64,000 bases of DNA from Bhargavaea ullalensis (GTDB taxonomy: Bacteria; Bacillota; Bacilli; Bacillales_A; Planococcaceae), in the NCBI RefSeq assembly GCF_040545425.1, contig NZ_JBEPLW010000005.1. One strand, written 5' to 3'. Positions 24,449 through 32,698 of the stretch are shown piece by piece. The translations under genes were made by a program, and so were the position numbers. Within the stretch, counting starts at the first letter, position 1. The number at the start of each line of letters is the position of its first letter. The notes below the pieces were generated by a model. That model made no database searches, had not been told where the DNA came from, and saw only the letters and a list, made by a program, of their open reading frames with translations.

Positions 24449-24539
24449 TGCTTCTATCAACGACAACATTCCCGCAGCACAACCGGCAAGGTCCGGGCTG
24501 TGTGAGGCGGACAATGAATTGAAGAGGGATCAATCGTTT

Positions 24540-25157
24540 ATGAAAAAAGGACGCGGCCTGCTCATCGTCCTGTCGGGGCCTTCCGGCGTCGGCAAGGGCA
24601 CGGTGCGCAAAGAATTGTTTTCACAGCCGGACACCAACTACGAATACTCGATTTCGATGACAACCCGGAAGCCGAGGGAAGGAGAAGTGGACGGCAAGGA
24701 CTACTTCTTCAAGGAACGGGAGGAGTTCGAGCGGCTCATCGGGCAGGGGAAGCTGCTGGAGTACGCTGAATATGTCGGCAACTATTACGGCACTCCGCTC
24801 GACTACGTCAATGAGACGCTCGAGGCGGGGCGCGACGTGTTCCTGGAGATCGAAGTCGTCGGCGCGGCGAAAGTGCGCGAGAAAATGCCCGACGGCGTCT
24901 TCATCTTCCTGGCTCCGCCGGATCTTTCCGAACTCGAGCAGCGGCTCATCGGGCGCGGGACCGAGACCGACGAGGTCATCCGATCCCGCGTGGAAAAAGC
25001 GAGGGAAGAACTCGACATGATGCATCTGTATGATTATGTCGTGGAAAATGACGAAGTGGGCCGGGCCTGCGACCGCGTCAACGCGATCATCACGGCCGAG
25101 CACTGCCGCCGGTCCCGTGTGGAACAACGCTATAAACTCATGTTGGAGGGAGAATGA
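24540..25157 (+). CDS. gmk: Guanylate kinase
   Basis: 205 residues from ATG 24540; a TTG at 24519 is in frame but precedes the AGAGGG site. P-loop SGPSGVGKGTVRKE near residue 12; GMP-binding STTRKPREGEVDG-type segment (MTTRKPREGEVDGKDYFF) near 40. It phosphorylates GMP to GDP and is a (p)ppGpp target in Bacillales. In B. subtilis yicC and remA precede gmk; neither is present here, and rqcH is the direct divergent neighbour. Four bases separate it from rpoZ. Confidence 0.96.
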   Translation: MKKGRGLLIVLSGPSGVGKGTVRKELFSQPDTNYEYSISMTTRKPREGEVDGKDYFFKEREEFERLIGQGKLLEYAEYVGNYYGTPLDYVNETLEAGRDVFLEIEVVGAAKVREKMPDGVFIFLAPPDLSELEQRLIGRGTETDEVIRSRVEKAREELDMMHLYDYVVENDEVGRACDRVNAIITAEHCRRSRVEQRYKLMLEGE

Positions 25158-25161
25158 TCCG

Positions 25162-25392
25162 ATGACCATGCTTTATCCGTCAATCGATTCGCTGAAACGC
25201 CAGATCGACTCAAAATATACCCTGGTGAGCATCGCATCCAAGAGGGCGCGGGAGCTGCAGGAAAAAAACAATCCCCTGCTCGGCGACTACGAAGCCGAAA
25301 AGTTCGTCGGCATGGCACTTGAGGAAGTGGCGGAAGGGGTCCTGACAAAGGAAGCCGCAGACGCCAACGTCCAGTACGAAGACGAGATGTAA
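25162..25392 (+). CDS. rpoZ: RNA polymerase omega subunit
   Basis: 76 residues from ATG 25162 (MTMLYPSIDSLKRQIDSKYT), right after the gmk stop. The conserved helix LVSIASKRARELQEK and the GMALEEVAEGVL end identify the family. Omega helps assemble and stabilise the beta' subunit. Ribosome site GGAGGGAGAATG overlaps the gmk end, so the two are cotranslated. A strong hairpin follows. Confidence 0.95.
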   Translation: MTMLYPSIDSLKRQIDSKYTLVSIASKRARELQEKNNPLLGDYEAEKFVGMALEEVAEGVLTKEAADANVQYEDEM

Positions 25393-25404
25393 ACATAGCG
25401 ACAA

Positions 25405-25446
25405 TGAAAACTCCCCGAGAATCTTCGTTCTTTGGGAGTTTTCATT
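25405..25446 (+). terminator. Intrinsic terminator after rpoZ
   Basis: TGAAAACTCCC (25405-25415) and GGGAGTTTTCA (25434-25444), a perfect 11-base stem. The A/T arms make it usable from either side. Confidence 0.8.
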
Positions 25447-25464
25447 CTGAAAGGAAGTTGCGGA

Positions 25465-26685
25465 ATGCTGAAAAACAAAAAGATCCTCGTTTGTGTGACG
25501 GGCGGCATCGCCGTATACAAAGCCGTGGCACTCACAAGCAAGCTGGCGCAGGCGGGGGCGGATGTGAAAGTGATCATGAGCGAATCCGCGACCCGGTTCG
25601 TCAATCCGCTCAGCTTTCAGGTCATGTCGAGAAATGATGTGTATCTGGATACGTTCGATGAAAAAGATCCGTCCGTCGTCGCCCATATCGACCTGGCGGA
25701 TTGGGCCGACCTCGTCATCGTCGCCCCGGCAACCGCCAATGTCATCGGTAAGCTGGCAAACGGGATTGCGGACGACATGGTGACGACGACGCTGCTCGCA
25801 GCCACTTCGGAAGTGTGGATCGCCCCTGCGATGAATGTGCATATGTACGGACATCCGGCCGTCGGGCGCAACATCGGCCGGCTGCATGAAGACGGCTTCC
25901 GCTTCATCGAGCCGTCGGAGGGATTCCTCGCTTGCGGCTATGTCGGAAAAGGGCGCCTGGAAGAACCCGAACGCATCGTGGAGCTTGTGGAAGCCCGCTT
26001 CCGGGAAGAAGGCCAACAAGACCTTCCGCAGATTCTTGAAGGGAAGAAGGTCATCGTGACCGCCGGGCCGACGCGGGAGCGCATCGATCCGGTGCGCTAT
26101 GTCTCGAATTTCTCAAGCGGCAAAATGGGCTATGCGATGGCGGAAGCCGCAGCGGCACTCGGCGCCGAAACGGTGCTCGTGACCGGTCCCGTCGAGCTGG
26201 AAGTCCCTGTGGGAGTCCGGGCGGTCCGGGTGGAAAGCGCACAGGACATGCTGGAGGCCGTCCTTGCGGAATTTGACTCGGCCGATGCAGTGATCAAGGC
26301 GGCGGCCGTCGCCGACTACCGGCCGAAGACCGTCCATGCCGGCAAGATGAAAAAGCAGGAAGGCGATTCTCTCATCGAGCTTGAACGGACGGCGGATATC
26401 CTGAAGACGCTCGGACGGCGGAAGAATCACCAGTGTCTCATCGGATTCGCGGCGGAAACGGACCGTGTCGAAGAATATGCGAGAGGCAAGCTGGAGCGCA
26501 AAAATCTGGATTACATCATCGCCAACGACGTGACGGACCCTGCCGGCGGCTTCGGCAGCGAAACGAATGTCGTCACACTGTTTGGCAGGGACGGCACGGC
26601 CGTTCCGTTCCCGGCCATGGACAAAAAAGCGCTTGCGATGAAATTGCTCGAACGGATTTTCGGGGGTGCCCGGGATGATCGCTGA
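25465..26685 (+). CDS. coaBC: Bifunctional phosphopantothenoylcysteine decarboxylase / phosphopantothenate-cysteine ligase
   Basis: 406 residues, as in B. subtilis. ATG 25465 with AAGGAAG seven bases ahead. The flavoprotein CoaC half carries GGIAVYKAV, the His of VAHIDLADWAD, APATANVIGKLANG and the PAMNVHMY motif. The CoaB half begins near residue 195 (GKKVIVTAGPTRERIDPVRYVSN) with KAAAVADYRP and KIKK-like lysines. It adds cysteine to 4'-phosphopantothenate and decarboxylates it on the route to coenzyme A. It overlaps priA by 11 bases. Confidence 0.96.
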   Translation: MLKNKKILVCVTGGIAVYKAVALTSKLAQAGADVKVIMSESATRFVNPLSFQVMSRNDVYLDTFDEKDPSVVAHIDLADWADLVIVAPATANVIGKLANGIADDMVTTTLLAATSEVWIAPAMNVHMYGHPAVGRNIGRLHEDGFRFIEPSEGFLACGYVGKGRLEEPERIVELVEARFREEGQQDLPQILEGKKVIVTAGPTRERIDPVRYVSNFSSGKMGYAMAEAAAALGAETVLVTGPVELEVPVGVRAVRVESAQDMLEAVLAEFDSADAVIKAAAVADYRPKTVHAGKMKKQEGDSLIELERTADILKTLGRRKNHQCLIGFAAETDRVEEYARGKLERKNLDYIIANDVTDPAGGFGSETNVVTLFGRDGTAVPFPAMDKKALAMKLLERIFGGARDDR

Positions 26686-29083
26686 AGTGATCACCGATGT
26701 ATCGGCACACCCTGTCGACCGGCCGTTCGACTATATCGTCCCCGAACGGATGGAGGCGGTGATCGAACGCGGCGCACGCGTGAAGGTTCCGTTCGGCAAC
26801 CGGAAAGTGCTCGGGTTCGTCACGGCATTCAAAGACACGAGCGATGTTCCGGTGAACAAGCTGCGGCCGGTCGACGAACTGCTCGACCTGGAGCCCGTCC
26901 TGTCGACGGAAATGCTGGAGCTTGCCGACTGGATGAGGGAGACGACACTCTGCTTTGAAATCGATGCCTTGCAGGTGATGCTTCCGTCCGCACTGCGGGC
27001 AAAATACGAAAAGGTCATCCACATAATCCGGGCGGAGCAACTGGGAGAAGAGGTCGCCCGGTTTGTCGGCAGCCGGAAAACAGTCGCCGTGAAGGAATTC
27101 CCCGAACCGATGCTGCCGGCACTGAAACGGCTGGCAAAAGAAGGGGCCGTCTCCATCGAAACGGCGATCCGTCAGCGGACAGCGGTCAAAAAGGAACGGG
27201 TTCTTGTAATTGCCGGGCCTGAACAACTGGATCATGTCCATGCGTTGGTGAAAAAAGGGGCCCGTCGCCAGGCGGAACTGCTGGAATGGCTGCAGTCGCA
27301 TGCAGGTGAAACGATTCCTTCACGTGACGTCATGGAAATGACCGGCACGACGCGTGCGACCGTCAGGGCGCTCATCGAAAAAGGCGCGGCGGCCGAGGAG
27401 CAGGTGGAAGTGTACCGGAAGCCGGAAGTCGGCCTTCTGCCGGAGGCGGCCGGCGATCCGGTCGTCCTGACCGGTGAGCAGGCAGATGCGGTCGGCCGCA
27501 TTTCCGCATCTGCCGACGAAGGCCGGGAAGAAACGTTCCTCCTCCACGGAATCACGGGAAGCGGCAAAACGGAAGTGTACATGCAGGTGATCCGACGTGT
27601 GCTCGAGCAGGGAAAGGAAGCGATCGTCCTCGTTCCGGAGATTTCGCTGACACCGCAGATCACTTCCCGTTTCAAAAAACGGTTCGGCCCGCTCGTGGCG
27701 GTCATGCACAGCGGGCTGTCCGCCGGAGAGAAATACGATGAATGGCGGAAAATCCAGCGCGGTGAAGTCAAGGTCGTCGTCGGCGCGAGATCCGCGGTGT
27801 TCGCGCCCTTCAGGAATATAGGGGTCATCATCCTCGATGAAGAGCACGAATCGAGCTACAAGCAGGAAGACAGCCCCCGCTATCATGCGCGGGATGTGGC
27901 GATCCGGCGTGCAAAAATGCACGGCTGCCCGGTCATCCTCGGGAGCGCCACCCCGTCGCTTGAATCGTTCGCCCGGGCACACAAGGGCGTCTACACGCTT
28001 TTGAGCCTGACGGAGCGGGCAAAGCAGCAGCCGCTTCCGGAAGTCCGGATCGTCGATATGCGGGAGGAGCTGAAAAACGGCAACCGGTCGATGTTCTCCG
28101 TCGAGCTGGCGGAGGCGATCCGGGACCGGCTGGAAAAGGGTGAGCAGACCGTTCTGTTCCTGAACAGAAGAGGCTATTCGTCGTTTGTCCTCTGCCGGGA
28201 CTGCGGAACCGCCGTCCAGTGCCCGAACTGCGACATTTCGCTGACGTACCACCGGGCGACCGAACGGCTGCAGTGCCATTACTGCGGACACGAAGAGCAA
28301 GTCCCGCTCACTTGTCCGGAATGCGGAAGCGAACACATCCGCTTTTTCGGCACCGGGACACAGAAAGTGCAGGAGGAGCTTCACCGACTCCTGCCCGAGG
28401 CGCGCGTGCTCCGGATGGATGTGGACACGACCCGGCAGAAAGGCTCCCACGAAAAGCTGCTCCGGCAGTTCGGCGAAGGGGAGGCCGACATTCTGCTCGG
28501 GACGCAGATGATTGCAAAAGGCCTGGACTTTCCGAACATCACCCTTGTCGGAGTGCTTTCGGCCGATACGATGCTGCGCCTGTCCGATTTCCGTGCCGCC
28601 GAAAAGACATTCCAGCTGCTCACCCAAGTGAGCGGCCGCGCCGGGCGGCATGAAAAAGAGGGCGAAGTGTACATCCAGACCTACGCGCCGGAGCATTATG
28701 CGGTGGAACTGGCCAAGGACCAGGCGTTCGAGCCGTTCTACGGCATCGAGATGGCCAACCGGAAACGATTCTCCTATCCGCCTTTCTACTATATAACGCT
28801 CATCCGCTTTTCCCATGAGGACCTGATGACTGTGTCGGACAGGGCTCAAAAAGCAGTCGCCTGGCTCACGGACAAGCTGGGACCGGACTCGCTCATCATC
28901 GGTCCGACCGCATCGGAAGTGGCCCGCGTGAACAATAGATATCGCTATCAATGTCTGATAAAATACAAAAAAGAACCGAAGCTGGCCGGCGTTCTGACGG
29001 ATCTCGTGCAGATTTACCGGAACACCTGGATGAAGGAAGGGCTCCTCATGTCGATCGATATGAACCCTTCTTCCATTTCATGA
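26675..29083 (+). CDS. priA: Primosomal helicase PriA
   Basis: 802 residues (B. subtilis 805). ATG 26675 (MIAEVITDVS) fits the family start. The 3'-DNA-binding domain is N-terminal (VDRPFDYIVPE). Walker A is HGITGSGKTEVYMQ near 291; Walker B is ILDEEHESSYKQ. Eight cysteines in CRDC, CPNC, CHYC and CPEC form the two zinc sites, and the helicase end carries GTQMIAKGLDFPN and QVSGRAGR. The enzyme reloads the replisome at collapsed forks. It overlaps coaBC; 30 bases separate it from def. Confidence 0.96.
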   Translation: MIAEVITDVSAHPVDRPFDYIVPERMEAVIERGARVKVPFGNRKVLGFVTAFKDTSDVPVNKLRPVDELLDLEPVLSTEMLELADWMRETTLCFEIDALQVMLPSALRAKYEKVIHIIRAEQLGEEVARFVGSRKTVAVKEFPEPMLPALKRLAKEGAVSIETAIRQRTAVKKERVLVIAGPEQLDHVHALVKKGARRQAELLEWLQSHAGETIPSRDVMEMTGTTRATVRALIEKGAAAEEQVEVYRKPEVGLLPEAAGDPVVLTGEQADAVGRISASADEGREETFLLHGITGSGKTEVYMQVIRRVLEQGKEAIVLVPEISLTPQITSRFKKRFGPLVAVMHSGLSAGEKYDEWRKIQRGEVKVVVGARSAVFAPFRNIGVIILDEEHESSYKQEDSPRYHARDVAIRRAKMHGCPVILGSATPSLESFARAHKGVYTLLSLTERAKQQPLPEVRIVDMREELKNGNRSMFSVELAEAIRDRLEKGEQTVLFLNRRGYSSFVLCRDCGTAVQCPNCDISLTYHRATERLQCHYCGHEEQVPLTCPECGSEHIRFFGTGTQKVQEELHRLLPEARVLRMDVDTTRQKGSHEKLLRQFGEGEADILLGTQMIAKGLDFPNITLVGVLSADTMLRLSDFRAAEKTFQLLTQVSGRAGRHEKEGEVYIQTYAPEHYAVELAKDQAFEPFYGIEMANRKRFSYPPFYYITLIRFSHEDLMTVSDRAQKAVAWLTDKLGPDSLIIGPTASEVARVNNRYRYQCLIKYKKEPKLAGVLTDLVQIYRNTWMKEGLLMSIDMNPSSIS

Positions 29084-29113
29084 GCCGGCTAAGCGGAAAA
29101 GAGGAATGTTCAA

Positions 29114-29614
29114 ATGGCAATCCGGAAAATAGTGGAACACCCGTCGCCGATCCTGAGCAAGCCGTGCAAACCGGTGACTGATTTCGGCGCGGAACTGCAT
29201 GCGCTGCTCGATGACATGTATGAAACGATGATCGAGGCGGACGGCATCGGCATAGCGGCACCCCAGGTGGGGGAAGGGATCCGTGCGGCGATCGTCGACC
29301 TCGGAGAAGGCCAGGATCCGATCTGGCTGATCAACCCGGAAGTTGTGGCAACCGGGGGATCCGAGACGGACATCGAAGGGTGTCTCAGCTTTCCGGGACT
29401 GTACGGTGAAGTGGAGCGCCCGTTTCATGTGAAGGTCCATGCACAGGAGCGGGACGGCTCCTGGTACGAGCTGGAGGCGGAGGATTATGAGGCGAGGGCG
29501 ATCCTGCATGAGATCGACCACCTCGACGGAGTTCTGTTTGACTCGAAAATCATCCGCATCGTGACCGAAGAGGAACTGGAAGAAATGGCGGCCGAAGAGG
29601 AGGGGAGCGAATGA
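29114..29614 (+). CDS. def: Peptide deformylase
   Basis: 166 residues. The three metal/catalytic motifs are present: GIGIAAPQVG near 46, EGCLSFPG near 92 with the metal Cys, and HEIDHLDG near 135 (HEXXH-type). It removes formyl from nascent N-terminal methionine. GAGG lies nine bases before the ATG. Its stop overlaps the fmt start (ATGA), coupling formylation and deformylation genes as in most Bacillales. Confidence 0.96.
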   Translation: MAIRKIVEHPSPILSKPCKPVTDFGAELHALLDDMYETMIEADGIGIAAPQVGEGIRAAIVDLGEGQDPIWLINPEVVATGGSETDIEGCLSFPGLYGEVERPFHVKVHAQERDGSWYELEAEDYEARAILHEIDHLDGVLFDSKIIRIVTEEELEEMAAEEEGSE

Positions 29615-30552
29615 CCCGCATCATATTCATGGGCACGCCTGATTTTTCGGCGCCCGTTCTCCGCATGCTCATCGAAGAGGGCTATGAAGTGCCGGCGGTC
29701 GTCACGCAGCCGGACCGCCCCGTCGGGAGAAAGCGGATCCTGACGCCTCCTCCCGTGAAAGAAGAGGCGCTCCGCCTCGGTCTGCCCGTCCTCCAGCCGG
29801 AAAAACTGAGGGGTTCAACAGAATTGGACGAAATCATTGCACTCGCGCCTGATCTCGTCGTCACGGCGGCATATGGACAGATTCTGCCGAACGAGTTACT
29901 CGATGCCCCCCGGCTCGGCTGCCTCAACGTCCATGCCTCGCTCCTGCCGGAATACCGCGGCGGTGCACCGATCCACCAGGCGATCATCGACGGCTGCACG
30001 GAGACGGGCGTCACGATCATGTACATGGCGGAAAAACTGGACGCCGGCGACATCATCTCCCAGATCCGCGTGCCGATCGGTCCGGATGATGACACGGGAG
30101 AGTTGTTCCAACGTCTGTCCGAAGCCGGGACGCGGCTCCTGAAAGAAACGCTGCCATCCGTCGTGGCCGGCGAAAATGACCGGATCCCGCAAGATCATTC
30201 CAGGGCAACGTTCGCCGGCAACATCGGGCGGGAGCAGGAAAAGATCGACTGGTCGATGCCGGCCGCTTCCGTTCACAACCAGATCCGGGGACTGCGGCCG
30301 TGGCCGGGCGCCTTCACAGAGCATGAAGGAAAAACGATGAAGATCTGGCGCTCGGAGACCGTTCCGGGAAGGAAAGGGGCGGAACCGGGTGAAGTCATCT
30401 CCGTCAAAGGCGGGGCAATCACCGTCCAGGCCGGCGACGGACATGCCCTGCGCATCACGGAGCTTCAGCCGTCCGGCAAAAAACGGATGGACGCAGCCGG
30501 GTTCCTGAACGGTGCCGGCGCTTCGCTTGCCGAAGGAGTGCGGTTCGGATGA
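29611..30552 (+). CDS. fmt: Methionyl-tRNA formyltransferase
   Basis: 313 residues. MGTPDFSAPVL at the start; catalytic-region motif HASLLPEYRGGAPI near residue 110 with the conserved Asn (LNVHAS) and His; a C-terminal OB-like domain follows (about 205-313: GGAITVQAGDG). It uses formyl-tetrahydrofolate to formylate initiator Met-tRNA. Four-base overlaps at both ends, with def and rsmB. Confidence 0.96.
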   Translation: MTRIIFMGTPDFSAPVLRMLIEEGYEVPAVVTQPDRPVGRKRILTPPPVKEEALRLGLPVLQPEKLRGSTELDEIIALAPDLVVTAAYGQILPNELLDAPRLGCLNVHASLLPEYRGGAPIHQAIIDGCTETGVTIMYMAEKLDAGDIISQIRVPIGPDDDTGELFQRLSEAGTRLLKETLPSVVAGENDRIPQDHSRATFAGNIGREQEKIDWSMPAASVHNQIRGLRPWPGAFTEHEGKTMKIWRSETVPGRKGAEPGEVISVKGGAITVQAGDGHALRITELQPSGKKRMDAAGFLNGAGASLAEGVRFG

Positions 30553-31901
30553 GCCGCAGGAGAGACGGCAAACGCCAAGGATCTGTCCGGGACGCGGCGC
30601 TGGATATCCTGATGGCGGTGAGCCGGGACCAGGCCTACAGCAACCTGCTCCTGCACCGGGCAATCGAAGATTACAAGCTGGATGCGAAGGACCGGGCGCT
30701 TCTGACCGAACTGACCTACGGCACGCTGCAGCACAGACTGACGCTGGATTATTACCTGGAACCGTTCATCCGGGGAAAAATTGAGGATTGGGTGCGCGAA
30801 CTGCTGCGGCTGTCCGTCTACCAGCTCGTGTACCTTGAGCGCATTCCCGACCACGCAGTCGTCAACGAGTCGGTGGAAATCGCCAAGCGCCGCGGTCACA
30901 AAGGAATCGCTTCCATGGTGAACGGCGTCCTGCGTGCCGTGATCCGCAACGGCGTTCCCGGCACAGATGAAATCCGGGACTGGACGGAACGGGTCTCAAT
31001 CGAATCGAGCCACCCGGAATGGCTCATCCGCAGATGGGCGGATCAGTACGGACGCGGGGAAACAGAGCGTATGGCGGCCGCGAACAACACGCCGCCCGTC
31101 CAGACGGTCCGGGTGAACCGGACGAAAGGGAGTGCGGAAGAAGCTCTTTCGTCGCTCCGCGAAGACGGCTTTGAGGCGCAGGCGAGCCCGGTCGTGCCCG
31201 GCGCCGTCCGGATCAGCGGCGGCAATGCGGCCAGAAGCCGGGCGTTCAGCGAAGGCCTCATCACGATCCAGGATGAAAGCTCGATGCTGCCGGCGATGGC
31301 GCTCGGCGCAGAGCCCGGTATGCGGGTGCTCGACATGTGCGCCGCACCGGGCGGGAAAACAACGCATATCGCGGAACTGATGGACGACCGGGGCGAAGTG
31401 TTCGCCTATGATCTCCATCCGCACAAAGTGAAGCTGATCGAGGAGAACGCGGAACGGCTCGGGCTCCGCAGCATCCGGACCGGCACTGCCGACAGCCGGA
31501 AACTGTCCGGAGAACTGGAACCGGGTTCATTTGACCGGATCCTGGTGGATGCCCCGTGCAGCGGCCTGGGAGTGATCCGGCGCAAGCCGGACATCAAATA
31601 TGCAAAATCCGAACAGGACATCAGCGGCCTGCCGGACATCCAGCTGAGCCTGCTCGGCGAGGCCCAAAAGCTGCTGAGGCCGGGCGGGATCCTCGTCTAC
31701 AGCACGTGCACGGTGGACCGGGAAGAAAACAGGGAAACGGCCGCAAGGTTCCTTAAAGCATTCCCGGACATGGAGAAGCTCGGACTGGGCAATGTCCTTC
31801 CGGATGGGCTTCGCCTTGAAGACGGGATGCTCCAGGTTTTGCCGCAGGATTTCGGCGGCGACGGGTTCTTCGTCGCCGCATTCAGGAAACGAACGGAATG
31901 A
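30549..31901 (+). CDS. rsmB: 16S rRNA (cytosine 967-C5) methyltransferase
   Basis: 450 residues. An N-terminal NusB-like RNA-binding domain (AALDILMAVSRDQAYSNLLL) is followed by a Rossmann methyltransferase with LDMCAAPGGKTTHIAEL near 258. The two catalytic cysteines sit in VDAPCSGLGVIRR and YSTCTVDREENR. It methylates C967 of 16S rRNA by homology. In B. subtilis rlmN lies between rsmB and prpC; here prpC follows directly. Confidence 0.95.
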   Translation: MSRRRDGKRQGSVRDAALDILMAVSRDQAYSNLLLHRAIEDYKLDAKDRALLTELTYGTLQHRLTLDYYLEPFIRGKIEDWVRELLRLSVYQLVYLERIPDHAVVNESVEIAKRRGHKGIASMVNGVLRAVIRNGVPGTDEIRDWTERVSIESSHPEWLIRRWADQYGRGETERMAAANNTPPVQTVRVNRTKGSAEEALSSLREDGFEAQASPVVPGAVRISGGNAARSRAFSEGLITIQDESSMLPAMALGAEPGMRVLDMCAAPGGKTTHIAELMDDRGEVFAYDLHPHKVKLIEENAERLGLRSIRTGTADSRKLSGELEPGSFDRILVDAPCSGLGVIRRKPDIKYAKSEQDISGLPDIQLSLLGEAQKLLRPGGILVYSTCTVDREENRETAARFLKAFPDMEKLGLGNVLPDGLRLEDGMLQVLPQDFGGDGFFVAAFRKRTE

Positions 31902-31936
31902 GCCGCCGGCACCTGCCGGGGAAGCGGGGGATTCAT

Positions 31937-32698
31937 TTGGAATTTGCAGTGCGAACACATGTAGGAATGAAAAGGCGGATCAACGAGGACCATGCATCCG
32001 TTTTTACAAGAGAAAACGGCCGTATTCTTTTGGCGATCGTCGCCGACGGAATGGGCGGCCATAAAGGCGGAGACACGGCGAGCCGCATGGCGGTGGAGGG
32101 CATGAAGCGGAAGTTCGAGGAAGCCGACATCGTCACGCTCTCGACGCATGAAGGCCGGGCCGCCTGGCTGTCCGGCACGGCCGAGCTTCTCAACCGCGAA
32201 CTGTACGAGCATTCGCTTGAACACGAAGAATGCCGGGGGATGGGCACGACGCTGGAGGCGGCGATCGTCTCGGGTGCCGAGGCGACAGTCTGCCATCTCG
32301 GGGACAGCCGGACCTATCTCATCCGCCGCGACGGTGCAGTGCAGCTGACGAAAGACCACTCCCTCGTGAATATGCTCGTGGAGAACGGGGAAATCACGGA
32401 AGAGGAAGCGGTGCTGCATCCGAAGCGCAATGTGATCATGAAAGCGCTCGGGACCGATGCGGAAGCGGAGCCGGACATCCTGCCTGCCGAGCTCGATCGC
32501 GGCACGGCGCTTCTTCTCTGTTCTGACGGACTGAGCAACAAGCTGACCGGAAACGAAATGGCGGATGCGGTCCTTTCGGGCGGCACGGCCGGTGAACGGG
32601 CGGATGCGCTCGTCGGCACCGCGAATGAACGGGGCGGGGAAGACAATATTTCCGTCGTCCTCGTGGACCGCGGTGTCCGGGAGGGGGATGTCCGATGA
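31937..32698 (+). CDS. prpC: PrpC, PP2C-type serine/threonine phosphatase
   Basis: 253 residues from TTG 31937, with GGGGG (31926-31930) six bases ahead; B. subtilis PrpC has 254. An ATG at 31898 overlapping the rsmB stop would add 13 residues that look unlike the family. Metal motifs: NEDHAS near residue 18, ADGMGGHKGGDTAS near 34, CSDGLSNKLT near 190 and EDNISVVLV at the end. It dephosphorylates PrkC and its substrates. It overlaps prkC by four bases, so kinase and phosphatase are made together. Confidence 0.95.
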   Translation: MEFAVRTHVGMKRRINEDHASVFTRENGRILLAIVADGMGGHKGGDTASRMAVEGMKRKFEEADIVTLSTHEGRAAWLSGTAELLNRELYEHSLEHEECRGMGTTLEAAIVSGAEATVCHLGDSRTYLIRRDGAVQLTKDHSLVNMLVENGEITEEEAVLHPKRNVIMKALGTDAEAEPDILPAELDRGTALLLCSDGLSNKLTGNEMADAVLSGGTAGERADALVGTANERGGEDNISVVLVDRGVREGDVR

